Shown one piece after another: positions 1 through 7,545 of a DNA stretch of 51,159 nucleotides; the first letter of the stretch is position 1, and each line of letters opens with the position of its first letter. The notes under the pieces are model-generated. The model was not told the origin of the DNA. It saw only the letters and a list, made by a program, of their open reading frames with translations, and did not search any database. This DNA comes from Nocardia pseudovaccinii NBRC 100343 (GTDB lineage: Bacteria; Actinomycetota; Actinomycetes; Mycobacteriales; Mycobacteriaceae): assembly GCF_001613225.1 (NCBI RefSeq), contig NZ_BDBY01000024.1, positions 1 to 51,159 of the forward strand, read 5' to 3'. The position numbers and the translations under genes are program-made.

Positions 1-1532
1 AAGCGGTCGGCGAGGCCGTTCTCGATGGCCTGTTCGGAGACGAAGTGCAACGAGGTCGCGGCGGCGGCCAGCGGTGCGGCACCGAACATGGGGCGCGGCA
101 ACACCGGCTGCGGCGTGGGGATGGAGGCGTTGGCATCGCCCATGGCGGCCCAGGCGATCGCGCCGCCCTTGAGGACGGCATGCGGGCGGACACCGAAGAA
201 CGCCGGATCCCACAGCACGAGGTCGGCGAGCTTGCCCACCTCCACCGAACCGATTTCGTGGTCGAGTCCGTGGGCAATGGCCGGGCAGATGGTGTATTTC
301 GCGATGTAGCGCCGCACGCGGGCGTTGTCGGCGGCGCCGTCGCCGGCCAGCGCACCGCGGCGGCGCTTCATGACGTGCGCGGTCTGCCAGGTGCGCATGA
401 CGACCTCGCCGATGCGGCCCATGGCCTGGGAGTCGCTGCCGATCATGGAAATCGCGCCGAGATCGTGCAGCAGATCCTCGGCGGCGATGGTGGAGGGTCG
501 AATTCGACTCTCCGCGAAGGCGAGATCCTCCGGGATGGACGCGCTGAGGTGATGGCACACCATGAGCATGTCCAGGTGCTCGTCCAAGGTATTGACGGTA
601 TGCGGACGGGTCGGGTTGGTCGAACTGGGCAGCACATTGAGATGTGCGGCGACGGTGATGATGTCGGGTGCGTGCCCGCCGCCCGCGCCCTCGGTGTGGT
701 ACGCGTGGATGCCGCGGCCCGCGATGGCGGCGAGCGTGTCCTCGACGAATCCGGCTTCGTTCAAGGTGTCCGAGTGCAGCGCCACTTGTACACCCGCCGC
801 ATCGGCGACGGTGAGGCAGGCATCGATGGCGGCCGGAGTGGAACCCCAGTCCTCGTGCAGCTTGAAACCCGCCGCGCCACCGCGCAATTGCTCCCACATG
901 GATTCGGCGCTGACGGTATTGCCCTTGCCCAGCAACACGATATTCATCGGCCAGGCGTCGGTGGCCTCCAACATCCGGGCCAGATGCCAGGATCCGGGCG
1001 TCACGGTGGTCGCCTTGCTGCCCTCGGCCGGGCCGGTGCCGCCGCCGATCAATGTAGTGATGCCGCCGCCGAGTGCCTCGTCCATCAGCTGCGGACAGAT
1101 GAAGTGCACATGACAGTCGATGGCGCCCGCGGTGAGGATCCGGCCGTTGCCCGCGATGATCTCGGTATTCGGGCCGACCACCAGATCCGGATGCACTCCG
1201 TTCATGGTGTCCGGATTGCCCGCCTTGCCGACGGCACTGATGCGGCCGTCGCGAATTCCCACGTCGGCCTTGATGATTCCCCAGTGATCGATGATGACCA
1301 CGCCGGTGATGACGGTGTCGGGGGTGCCGTCGGCGCGGGTCGCGCGGGCCTGGCCCATGGATTCGCGCAGCACCTTGCCGCCGCCGAAGACGGCCTCATC
1401 GCCGGCGAGTCCCGGTCCGCCGCTGCGGTCTTCGGTGATCTCGATCAGCAGATCGGTATCCGCCAGGCGAATTCGGTCGCCGGTGGTCGGGCCGAACAGC
1501 TCGGCGTAGCGCGCGCGGCTCAGCTCACTCAA
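1..1532 (-). CDS. ureC: Urease subunit alpha, 3' end beyond the window
   Basis: Catalytic nickel subunit of urease, hydrolysing urea to ammonia and carbamate in the cytoplasm. Reading the minus strand I see the nickel-site motif [13 protein letters not shown] (near 1087-1128), the carbamylated-lysine motif [12 protein letters not shown] (near 840-885) and the active-site flap region MVCHHLSAS (near 540-565). About 510 codons are present; the family has about 570, so roughly 60 C-terminal codons lie left of base 1. The chosen start is TTG at 1532, overlapping the ureB stop (TTGA) and giving the N-terminus [20 protein letters not shown], normal for UreC. It is the third gene of ureA-ureB-ureC. 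The accessory genes (ureF, ureG, ureD) are not visible and probably follow to the left. Identification is secure. Confidence 0.96.
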   Translation of the reverse strand, partial: MSELSRARYAELFGPTTGDRIRLADTDLLIEITEDRSGGPGLAGDEAVFGGGKVLRESMGQARATRADGTPDTVITGVVIIDHWGIIKADVGIRDGRISAVGKAGNPDTMNGVHPDLVVGPNTEIIAGNGRILTAGAIDCHVHFICPQLMDEALGGGITTLIGGGTGPAEGSKATTVTPGSWHLARMLEATDAWPMNIVLLGKGNTVSAESMWEQLRGGAAGFKLHEDWGSTPAAIDACLTVADAAGVQVALHSDTLNEAGFVEDTLAAIAGRGIHAYHTEGAGGGHAPDIITVAAHLNVLPSSTNPTRPHTVNTLDEHLDMLMVCHHLSASIPEDLAFAESRIRPSTIAAEDLLHDLGAISMIGSDSQAMGRIGEVVMRTWQTAHVMKRRRGALAGDGAADNARVRRYIAKYTICPAIAHGLDHEIGSVEVGKLADLVLWDPAFFGVRPHAVLKGGAIAWAAMGDANASIPTPQPVLPRPMFGAAPLAAAATSLHFVSEQAIENGLADR

Positions 1533-1846
1533 GACGCACCGTCCAAACGTCCGGGGGGATTCAGGCCGATGCCGTGCACCTCGCGCGCACCGCCCAGCGG
1601 AATCAGCGAAACCCTTTGGCCGAGACCGGGTTCGAAGCGCACTGCGGTACCGGCGGGAATATCGAGCCGACGTCCGTGCGCGGCGTGTCGATCGAAACGC
1701 AGCACGGCATTGGCCTGCGGGAAATGCACATGGCTGCCGACCTGGACCGGTCGGTCACCGGTATTCACGACATCGAGCTCGATGCGGTCGGCGCCCGCGT
1801 TCAGCTCGATAGTGCCCTCGGCGCAGAGGTATTCACCCGGAATCAT
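1529..1846 (-). CDS. ureB: Urease subunit beta
   Basis: Small structural subunit of urease, 105 residues, close to the usual length. It starts [18 protein letters not shown] and carries the conserved block [20 protein letters not shown], typical of UreB. ATG at 1846 is preferred over an upstream in-frame ATG because it matches the family N-terminus and lies 7 bases after the ureA stop. Its stop overlaps the TTG start of ureC, so the three subunits are translationally coupled. The C-terminus ends shortly after a [12 protein letters not shown] segment. Confidence 0.96.
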   Translation of the reverse strand: MIPGEYLCAEGTIELNAGADRIELDVVNTGDRPVQVGSHVHFPQANAVLRFDRHAAHGRRLDIPAGTAVRFEPGLGQRVSLIPLGGAREVHGIGLNPPGRLDGAS

Positions 1847-1853
1847 GGTCGCC

Positions 1854-2156
1854 CTAGCCGATCGGATGGTGGACGGTGACCAGCTTGGTGCCATCCGGGA
1901 AGGTGGCCTCGACCTGCACGTCGTGGATCATCTCCGGCACCCCTTCCATCACATCGGCACGCGTGAGAACCGTTCGCCCCGAAGACATCAGCTCCGCGAC
2001 CGTGCGCCCGTCGCGCGCACCCTCGAGCACATGATCGGTGATCAGCGCGACCGCCTCCGGATGGTTCAGCTCGAGCCCGCGCGCCTGCCTGCGTCGGGCC
2101 AGTTCGGCCGCGTAGCTCAGCAGCAGCCGTTCCTGCTCGTGCGGCGACAGTCGCAT
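1854..2156 (-). CDS. ureA: Urease subunit gamma
   Basis: Gamma subunit of urease, 100 residues, full length for the family. Recognisable blocks are [20 protein letters not shown] at the N-terminus, [20 protein letters not shown] in the middle, and [20 protein letters not shown] at the end. A GAGGAG ribosome binding site sits just upstream of the ATG. It is the first urease gene, 67 bases downstream of the thioesterase gene on the same strand, an arrangement shared with M. tuberculosis Rv1847-ureA. Confidence 0.97.
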   Translation of the reverse strand: MRLSPHEQERLLLSYAAELARRRQARGLELNHPEAVALITDHVLEGARDGRTVAELMSSGRTVLTRADVMEGVPEMIHDVQVEATFPDGTKLVTVHHPIG

Positions 2157-2223
2157 CCGGGCTCCTCAGCGCTCATGGATCGGGGTGACGGTAATTCTGG
2201 CACGCCCGTTCCGGGAGCGCCGA

Positions 2224-2679
2224 TCAATCCCGGGCGGGCAGGTTCTGCAGCCGCACCTGGCCACGCGCCACCGTGCGACCCTCGCCATCGGTGAGCACGA
2301 CCTGCCACAGCTGCTGCAAGCGGCCGCGGTGCAGCGGCGTCGCCTCGCCGAAGACCTTGCCCTCGCGGACCGAGCGCAGGAAGTCGGTGTTGTTGTTCAC
2401 CCCGACCACGGTGCCCTTATTGCCCTGGGCGTTGTACCAGACCCCACCCCCGACGCTTGCCAGCGTTTCGACAACCGTGCAGTACACGCCGCCGTTGACA
2501 ATGCCTGCCAGCTGCAGCAACTGCGGCCCCGCGGTCAACTCGCCGCGCACCCGATCCGGCGTCACCTCGGTGAATTCGAGGCCGATCAGATCGGTGAAGG
2601 TGTTCTTGCTGAGCTCGGTCATCAGCTCGGGCGTCACGTCGGCCAGCGACTCGAACTGGGCAACTTCCTGCTGTGTCAT
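2224..2679 (-). CDS. PaaI-family hotdog-fold thioesterase (Rv1847-like)
   Basis: A 151-residue single-domain hotdog protein predicted to hydrolyse acyl-CoA thioesters in the cytoplasm; the substrate is unknown. The diagnostic part is the helix and turn around residues 55-75 (LLQLAGIVNGGVYCTVVETLASVGG), matching the PaaI pattern in which an H/N-G-G turn precedes a catalytic acid. The remainder is beta-rich (GTVVGVNNNTDFLRSVREGK). An AAGGTG ribosome binding site precedes the ATG. It lies 67 bases upstream of ureA on the same strand, as Rv1847 does in M. tuberculosis, so it may be the first annotated gene of the urease transcript. A small ORF ends inside its start codon, and an iron-box promoter lies further upstream. 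Confidence 0.88.
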   Translation of the reverse strand: MTQQEVAQFESLADVTPELMTELSKNTFTDLIGLEFTEVTPDRVRGELTAGPQLLQLAGIVNGGVYCTVVETLASVGGGVWYNAQGNKGTVVGVNNNTDFLRSVREGKVFGEATPLHRGRLQQLWQVVLTDGEGRTVARGQVRLQNLPARD

Positions 2680-2807
2680 GCATTCACCTTGACACAGGGC
2701 ATCCTGGCCCTCGCACGACGGCTACTTCCCGGCGTTCGCTCGCCGAGACAGAGCGGCGGGCTCCACACGCACATGGAGCCCGCCGCGGCAGTGGATCGGG
2801 GGTTCAC
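2676..2807 (-). CDS. Possible 43-residue leader ORF overlapping the thioesterase start
   Basis: GTG at 2807 is preceded by a good GGAGGG ribosome binding site. The frame runs 43 codons and ends at a TGA overlapping the thioesterase ATG (ATGA), which would couple translation. The peptide begins MNPRSTAAAGSMCVWSPPLC and has four cysteines. It contains no recognised domain. Its coding sequence includes the strong 2753-2786 hairpin, so it could be a leader peptide or a chance frame. Confidence 0.3.
   Translation of the reverse strand: MNPRSTAAAGSMCVWSPPLCLGERTPGSSRRARARMPCVKVNA
2753..2786 (-). terminator. Strong 13-bp hairpin downstream of an iron-box promoter
   Basis: Perfect inverted repeat GCGGCGGGCTCCA / TGGAGCCCGCCGC with an 8-base loop. 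On the minus strand it is followed by TCTGTCTC, a weak pyrimidine tail. It lies about 55-90 bases downstream of the predicted start of the minus-strand iron-regulated promoter. It could be a terminator, an attenuator or the 3' end of a small RNA. Confidence 0.5.
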
Positions 2808-2849
2808 GGCAGCCCTCCGGAACACTCGGCCGATCCCAACGCCGAAATT

Positions 2850-2879
2850 ATTATAGGTCAGGCTTACCTAAGTAGGCAA
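2850..2879 (-). promoter_or_regulatory. Predicted minus-strand promoter under an iron box
   Basis: On the minus strand there is a perfect TATAAT -10 (2855-2850) with TTGCCT (2879-2874) 18 bases upstream as a possible -35. A consensus -10 is unusual in DNA this GC-rich. The IdeR-like box at 2853-2871 fills the spacer and most of the -10, the classic position for repression. The predicted start is near 2842, reading toward the thioesterase and urease genes. Confidence 0.6.
2853..2871. promoter_or_regulatory. IdeR/DtxR-type iron box 1
   Basis: ATAGGTCAGGCTTACCTAA matches the mycobacterial IdeR consensus TTAGGTTAGGCTAACCTAA at 16 of 19 positions. Family knowledge: Fe2+-IdeR binds such boxes and usually represses iron-acquisition genes. 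The gene-free stretch 2880-3103 to its right holds no convincing plus-strand gene, so the likely target is the minus strand to the left. Confidence 0.72.
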
Positions 2880-3103
2880 CTCTTGCCGGATCGGACTGCG
2901 CACGCGATGGCGCATTCGACCAAGGCCGCGCGGACGGCCAGACACTTTCTGCCATAACCCATTCCACGCGCGACTAGCGTGCCCGATCGTCGTCACGGCC
3001 AGGTGGACCGGCTCGGCACGCGACCGGCAACCACGACAATTCGTTCGCCGCGCCCCCCGAGACGCCGCGGGTAGAGCCGAGCAAACCGCCCACTGATAGG
3101 GCC

Positions 3104-3817
3104 TTATCGAACCAAGCAACCCACAACGCGTCGCACGGGCAAACCACGCTCTTCCAGCGTCGACAGCAACCCCTCACCCCGGCGCGCACCGACCAGCGAA
3201 TCCGTCCGCGCCAGATCCGGCACGTAAGTGGCTGCGCCCACAATCGATTCACCGACCAGCGACCAGAACCGACGCTCACCGAGGCCCGCGCAACCCGCCA
3301 ATGTCCGCTGGATCAACCGCAACGACGGCTCACACCGATGCGCGAGCCAGACGTACATCGCCCGCTCGCACGGCAACGTGACCACACCAGCCTCCCCTAC
3401 CAGCCGATCACCGTCGAGCACCCGAATCGTGGTATCCGCCAGGCCCGCCCAGTCGATGCCGCCGTCATTGTCGGTGTGCAGCCACAGATTCTCGAGACCC
3501 GGATCCCAGACCCGCCCCTCGGCCACCAGGAGCGCGACCACCCGGCCGATCACCGCGTGGATCAGCGCGGTCGCCACCACCTCGGCGGCGGTATCGGCGC
3601 TGATCATCTCCGCGGCATGCCGCCGATACATCAGCTCGATCCGTCCCTCGCGCAATCCGTCGGCCAGCCGCCACCAGCGCCGTTTGCCCTGTTCAGACAT
3701 GGCGGCGACGGCATATACCCGCGGATGTTCGGGTTGCAACGAGCGCAACCGGGCACAGGCCCTACCGAATGCCACCTGGGACTGGCGAGGCATGTAGGTC
3801 GTGACTGGCTCGGACAT
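3104..3817 (-). CDS. FhuF-like ferric/siderophore reductase family protein, iron-sulfur motif apparently missing
   Basis: A 237-residue protein of the FhuF/IucA-IucC C-terminal type, which in other bacteria reduces ferric siderophores in the cytoplasm with a C-terminal 2Fe-2S cluster. The body shows family-like stretches such as LIHAVIGRVVALLVAEGRV and ENLWLHTDNDGGIDWAGL. The family normally ends with a CC-x10-C-x2-C cluster beginning like RRxxCCLYYR. Here it ends LPVRRVVGCLVR followed by TAA: one cysteine of the pair is glycine and the remainder is absent. A CxxC lies about 85 bases beyond the stop, in another frame. GAGGAGG precedes the ATG. It is divergent from the FecCD genes across iron box 2, which supports an iron-uptake role. 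Family assignment is moderate and activity is doubtful. Confidence 0.7.
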   Translation of the reverse strand: MSEPVTTYMPRQSQVAFGRACARLRSLQPEHPRVYAVAAMSEQGKRRWWRLADGLREGRIELMYRRHAAEMISADTAAEVVATALIHAVIGRVVALLVAEGRVWDPGLENLWLHTDNDGGIDWAGLADTTIRVLDGDRLVGEAGVVTLPCERAMYVWLAHRCEPSLRLIQRTLAGCAGLGERRFWSLVGESIVGAATYVPDLARTDSLVGARRGEGLLSTLEERGLPVRRVVGCLVR

Positions 3818-3860
3818 CGAACCTCCTCGGGTCGGCTCCGTGATGGGTCGGATTGAAAAG

Positions 3861-3879
3861 ATAGGTTAGGCTTACCAGA
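3861..3879. promoter_or_regulatory. IdeR/DtxR-type iron box 2 in a divergent promoter
   Basis: ATAGGTTAGGCTTACCAGA matches the IdeR consensus at 15 of 19 positions, with an intact left half. It sits between the FhuF-like gene (minus) and the permease gene (plus). On the minus strand TTGCTA and TATCTT, 18 bases apart, flank it as a possible promoter, the same geometry as box 1. Likely iron-dependent control of both directions. Confidence 0.72.
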
Positions 3880-3925
3880 CCTAGCAATCGGATACCAGCT
3901 ATCCAGTCAGGAGTAGTTCGTCGCC

Positions 3926-4999
3926 GTGACGGCATCAGGCACCATCGCGCCGGGGGCGCGACGAACGAACACGGCGCGCCATCGTCGGCTCGGACTCGTC
4001 GCGTTGACCGCACTGCTCCTCATCGCCACCGTGGCCAGCATCGCCATCGGCACCCGATCACTGTCGCCCGGCACCGTCTACGACGCCGTGCACGATGCCC
4101 TCAGCTGCCCGGGCGGGCCGTTCACCTGTCCCGCCGGGTCGACCGCGGAGGAGATCGTGCGCGGACTTCGCTTGCCGCGCACCGCACTCGGGCTGGTCAC
4201 CGGGCTCGCGCTCGGCATCGCGGGCGCGCTGATCCAGGGCTACACCCGCAACCCACTCGCCGACGCGGGCCTGCTCGGTCTGAACGCGGGCGCGGCCTTC
4301 CTTGCGGCACTGAGCATTTACCTTTTCGCGCTGACCGCACCTGAGCAGTACATCTGGTTCGCCTTCGCGGGTGCGCTGATCGCCGGGCTGGTGGTGTTCG
4401 GCGTGTCCGCGATCGGCGGTGGCAAGGCGAGTCCGCTCAGCCTGGTGCTGGCCGGCGCCGCGGTGACCGCATTCCTGCAGGCGATGACGAATGCCATTGT
4501 GCTCATGGACAATGCCGCGCTGGACACCTACCGATTCTGGGTGGTCGGAACGGTGAACGGGCGCGACGCCGAGGTGTTCTGGCAGGTGCTGCCGTTCTTG
4601 GCGAGCGGCGTCGTGCTGGCCGTCGCGGCTGCGCCGGGCCTGAATCTGCTGAGCCTCGGTGACGAGGTCGCGCGTGGACTCGGGGTGCATATCGGACGCA
4701 GCCGCGCGCTCGGCCTGGCGGCGATCGTATTGCTGTGCGGCGCCGCGACAGCGGCGGTCGGCCCGATCGCGTTCATCGGATTGATAGTGCCGCATGTCGC
4801 AAGGGTTTTCACCGGTCCCGACTATCGCTGGCTGATCCCGTACTCCGGACTGCTCGGAGCATTGCTGCTGCTCGTCGCCGATGTGGTCGGGCGAATTGTG
4901 GCGCGACCGGGCGAAGTACAGGTCGGCGTGATGATCTCGGCCCTGGGTGCACCGTTCTTCATTCTGCTCGTTCGTCGCAAGAAGTTGGTGAGCCTGTGA
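3926..4999 (+). CDS. FecCD-family ABC transporter permease 1 (iron-siderophore)
   Basis: A 357-residue polytopic membrane protein of the FecCD/BtuC permease family. It forms half of the channel that imports ferric siderophore (or a related chelate) across the plasma membrane. Features are an N-terminal membrane segment near residues 18-40, the family block LRLPRTALGLVTGLALGIAGALIQ near residue 80, and the ending PFFILLVRRKK. GTG at 3926 follows iron box 2 by about 45 bases, giving the basic N-terminus MTASGTIAPGARRTN. The second permease follows after 55 bases. No substrate-binding lipoprotein gene is nearby. Confidence 0.93.
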   Translation: MTASGTIAPGARRTNTARHRRLGLVALTALLLIATVASIAIGTRSLSPGTVYDAVHDALSCPGGPFTCPAGSTAEEIVRGLRLPRTALGLVTGLALGIAGALIQGYTRNPLADAGLLGLNAGAAFLAALSIYLFALTAPEQYIWFAFAGALIAGLVVFGVSAIGGGKASPLSLVLAGAAVTAFLQAMTNAIVLMDNAALDTYRFWVVGTVNGRDAEVFWQVLPFLASGVVLAVAAAPGLNLLSLGDEVARGLGVHIGRSRALGLAAIVLLCGAATAAVGPIAFIGLIVPHVARVFTGPDYRWLIPYSGLLGALLLLVADVVGRIVARPGEVQVGVMISALGAPFFILLVRRKKLVSL

Positions 5000-5054
5000 G
5001 GGAGATGTCACCGCGATCGCCGCGCACGAATTCGCGGGCCACCGGGGAGCATCC

Positions 5055-6206
5055 ATGAGCGAACGAATCATGGACGCAATCTCCCCGGACAGCACCGCGA
5101 CCGGGCCTGGCGGTACTCCGTCGGCAGCGCCGTTGCGCCGCCTCCGCCCCGCCTTGCGCCTCGGTCCGGTGTCGATTGTGTCGCGCCCCACCATGGCGCT
5201 CATCATTCTGGCGCTCGCCGCGACTGTGCTCACGCTGTTCTGCCTCGATATCGCCTTCGGCGACACCCACATTCCGATCGGCCGAGTACTCGATGTCCTC
5301 GGCGGCGGCGGCACTCGATCCCAGCGCTTCATCGTGCTGGAGTCTCGATTGCCGCGCGCGCTCACCGCCGCGGTCGTCGGTGCGGCACTCGGCATCGCGG
5401 GTGCGATCACCCAATCGATCCTGCACAACCCGCTCGCCGCACCGGATATGCTCGGCATCACCACCGGCTCGAGCCTCGGGGCGGTCGCGGTACTGGTCGG
5501 AACCGGCGGCGCGACAACGGGACTCGCCGCGAGCGTCGGCACACCACTGGCAGCGCTGACCGGCGGTCTGCTCACCGCGATCGTGATCTACCTCCTCGCC
5601 TGGGGTCGCAGCGTGACCGGCGACCGCGGCGTCACGCCGATGCGACTGGTGCTGATCGGCATCGGTGTGAACGCACTCTTGTTGTCCGGCATCAGCTTTC
5701 TGCTCACCCGCGCCAGCCTGCAGGACGCGGCACGCGCGCAACTCTGGCTCAATGGCTCGCTCAACAGCGCGGACCGCACGAAACTCGTCCCGGCCGCGCT
5801 GGCCCTGGCCACAGTCGTCGTGGTCGCGGTGGGCTCCGCGCGAACCCTTGCCGCACTCCGTCTCGGCACCGACACTACCCGCGTGCTCGGCGTGCGGATC
5901 CAGACCCAGCAGACGCTATTGATCGGCGCAGCCGTCGTGGCCGCGTCCGTCGCCACGGCGGCTGTCGGCCCGGTCACTTTTGTGGCGCTCGCCGCACCGC
6001 AGATCGCACGCCGACTGCTGCGAACTCCCGGCGAACCACTCATCGGCTCCGCGCTCATCGGTGCCATCCTGGTAGTCGGCGCGGATGTGGCCTCGCGCAC
6101 GCTTTTCCCGGTCGATCTGCCGGTCGGTGTGGTGACCGCGGCCTTCGGCGGACCGTTCCTGCTCTACCTGCTCGTGCGTATGAATCGGAAGGCGACCCTG
6201 TCATGA
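5055..6206 (+). CDS. FecCD-family ABC transporter permease 2 (iron-siderophore)
   Basis: A 383-residue second permease of the same importer, predicted to pair with the product of 3926-4999. It has a hydrophilic N-terminus of about 45 residues, then about ten membrane segments. The FecCD signature appears as LESRLPRALTAAVVGAALGI and GAITQSILHNPLAAPDMLG, and it ends GGPFLLYLLVRMNRK. ATG at 5055 follows a GGGGAGC motif. Its stop overlaps the ATPase start (ATGA), showing coupled translation. Confidence 0.93.
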   Translation: MSERIMDAISPDSTATGPGGTPSAAPLRRLRPALRLGPVSIVSRPTMALIILALAATVLTLFCLDIAFGDTHIPIGRVLDVLGGGGTRSQRFIVLESRLPRALTAAVVGAALGIAGAITQSILHNPLAAPDMLGITTGSSLGAVAVLVGTGGATTGLAASVGTPLAALTGGLLTAIVIYLLAWGRSVTGDRGVTPMRLVLIGIGVNALLLSGISFLLTRASLQDAARAQLWLNGSLNSADRTKLVPAALALATVVVVAVGSARTLAALRLGTDTTRVLGVRIQTQQTLLIGAAVVAASVATAAVGPVTFVALAAPQIARRLLRTPGEPLIGSALIGAILVVGADVASRTLFPVDLPVGVVTAAFGGPFLLYLLVRMNRKATLS

Positions 6207-7018
6207 CCAGCGATGCGCGGCTCTCCGCACAGGAAGTCACCCTCGGCTACGGCGACCGCGTCATCGTCGACGGCCTCGATATCGATATCGCACCCGGCGT
6301 CGTCACCACCGTCATCGGCCCCAACGGCTGTGGCAAGTCGACCATGCTGCGCTCGCTCGGGCGACTGCTGCGTCCGCGGCAGGGGCGAATCCTGTTGGAC
6401 GGCAAGGCGATTTCGACGATGAAGACCAAGGATGTGGCACGCGTCATCGGCATGCTCCCGCAGTCGCCGGTCGCGCCCGAGGGCCTCACCGTCGCGGATC
6501 TCGTTGCGCGCGGGCGTCATCCGCATCAGTCCTGGATAAGGCAGTGGTCGGTCACCGACGAGGCCGAGGTCATGTCCGCACTCGCGGCGACGGGCATCGC
6601 CGACCTGGCCGATCGTTCACTCGACGAGTTGTCCGGCGGTCAGCGCCAGCGCGCCTGGATCTCCATGGCATTGGCCCAGGGCACCGATATCTTGCTGCTC
6701 GACGAGCCGACCACCTACCTCGACCTCGCCCATTCGGTCGAGGTACTGGACCTGATCGACCGGCTGCACGACGACCTCGGCCGCACCGTGGTGATGGTGC
6801 TGCACGATCTCAACCTGGCCATTCGCTACAGCGACCGACTCATCGTCATGCGCGACGGGCGCATCGTCGCCCAGGGCGCGCCCGCCGATATCATCGATGC
6901 CGCCCTGCTGCGCGAGGTCTTCGATCTCGACGCCTCGGTCCTCGAGGATCCGGTCTCCGGCCGTCCGATGATCGTGCCCATCGGAACCCGGCACGTTTTG
7001 CCCGGGTATGACAAATGA
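6203..7018 (+). CDS. ABC transporter ATP-binding protein (FecE/FepC-like)
   Basis: A 271-residue cytoplasmic ATPase that powers the FecCD importer. It has a complete motif set: Walker A GPNGCGKST near residue 39, signature LSGGQRQRAWI near 145, Walker B ILLLDEPTTYLDLA near 168, and the switch-region motif MVLHDLNLA near 200. Length and order are typical of FepC/FecE. It is coupled to the second permease by a 4-base overlap and is the last gene of the iron-box operon; the BlaI gene follows after 71 bases with its own promoter. Confidence 0.94.
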   Translation: MTSDARLSAQEVTLGYGDRVIVDGLDIDIAPGVVTTVIGPNGCGKSTMLRSLGRLLRPRQGRILLDGKAISTMKTKDVARVIGMLPQSPVAPEGLTVADLVARGRHPHQSWIRQWSVTDEAEVMSALAATGIADLADRSLDELSGGQRQRAWISMALAQGTDILLLDEPTTYLDLAHSVEVLDLIDRLHDDLGRTVVMVLHDLNLAIRYSDRLIVMRDGRIVAQGAPADIIDAALLREVFDLDASVLEDPVSGRPMIVPIGTRHVLPGYDK

Positions 7019-7048
7019 CACACCAGCTATCAGGCAGTTACGACGGGG

Positions 7049-7083
7049 TGTAGTACGCAATTGTGTCGTTGAGTCCGTAAACT
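7049..7083 (+). promoter_or_regulatory. blaI promoter, probably leaderless, with a possible BlaI half-site
   Basis: TAAACT at 7078-7083 fits the actinobacterial TANNNT -10, and only 6 bases separate it from the ATG at 7090, so the transcript probably starts at or next to the start codon. TGTAGTA at 7049-7055 resembles the TGTA/TACA cores of bla/mec operators. A loose ACGAC/GTCGT dyad spans 7040-7069. Autoregulation by BlaI is inferred, not shown. Confidence 0.45.
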
Positions 7084-7089
7084 TGTGGA

Positions 7090-7482
7090 ATGGCAGGACT
7101 TGGTGAACTCGAGAAAGCGGTCATGGACCAGCTGTGGTCCAGTGACGAGCCGCAGACCGTCCGGCAGGTACACGAGGCTTTGGCCGCCCGCCGTGAGCTC
7201 GCGTACACCACGGTGATGACGGTGCTGCAACGGCTGGCGAAGAAGAATCTGGTGGTCCAGCGCCGCGACGACCGCGCCCACCGCTACGCCCCGGTGCACA
7301 CCCGTGACGAACTGGTGGCCAGCTTGATGGTCGACGCATTGCAGCAGGCCGATGTGGCGGGCAGCCGCGCGGCGGCGCTCGTGCATTTCGTCGAACAGGT
7401 CGGCAGGGACGATACGGACGCGTTGCGAGAAGCACTCGCTAAGCTCGAGGCATCCGAAGATACTGCGTCGCCGAAGCAGTAG
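7090..7482 (+). CDS. blaI: BlaI/MecI/CopY-family transcriptional repressor
   Basis: A 130-residue winged-helix repressor. The DNA-binding domain covers about residues 1-75, with hallmarks LGELEKAVMDQLWSSDEPQT and LAYTTVMTVLQRLAKKNLVVQ. The C-terminal helices form the dimer domain that is cleaved or released on beta-lactam signalling in staphylococci. It is followed after 63 bases by an M56 metallopeptidase, the usual BlaR-type partner, matching Rv1846c-Rv1845c in M. tuberculosis. The product of Rv1846c is the BlaI that controls blaC; no beta-lactamase gene is in this window, so targets must lie elsewhere. Confidence 0.93.
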   Translation: MAGLGELEKAVMDQLWSSDEPQTVRQVHEALAARRELAYTTVMTVLQRLAKKNLVVQRRDDRAHRYAPVHTRDELVASLMVDALQQADVAGSRAAALVHFVEQVGRDDTDALREALAKLEASEDTASPKQ

Positions 7483-7491
7483 TCTTGGGAT

Positions 7492-7538
7492 CCTGGCCTC
7501 ACAACGAGGTGAGACCCTGGCCCCACAACGCAGTGAGC
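7492..7538 (+). repeat. Two 23-bp imperfect direct repeats with hairpins between blaI and the M56 gene
   Basis: CCTGGCCTCACAACGAGGTGAGA (first 20: 7492-7511) is repeated at 7516-7538 with 19 of 23 bases identical, at a 24-base period. The first unit contains the inverted repeat GGCCTCAC / GTGAGACC. The pair fills most of the 63-base gap and could modulate readthrough or mRNA stability. Confidence 0.6.
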
Positions 7539-7545
7539 TGAGTCG

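Noticed and set aside
45..2294. Long plus-strand open frame of 749 codons at the left edge
   Set aside because: Antisense of ureC, ureB and ureA, which show clear catalytic motifs; the plus-strand protein is Arg/Gly/Asp-rich with no domain, typical of a GC-skew shadow.
2907..2957. Sixteen-codon plus-strand ORF right of iron box 1
   Set aside because: Too short, no ribosome site; would be the only plus-strand target of the box.
4058..5741. Minus-strand frames over the FecCD permeases (505 and 260 codons)
   Set aside because: Composition is low-complexity Arg/Ala/Gln; the plus strand encodes two complete permeases.
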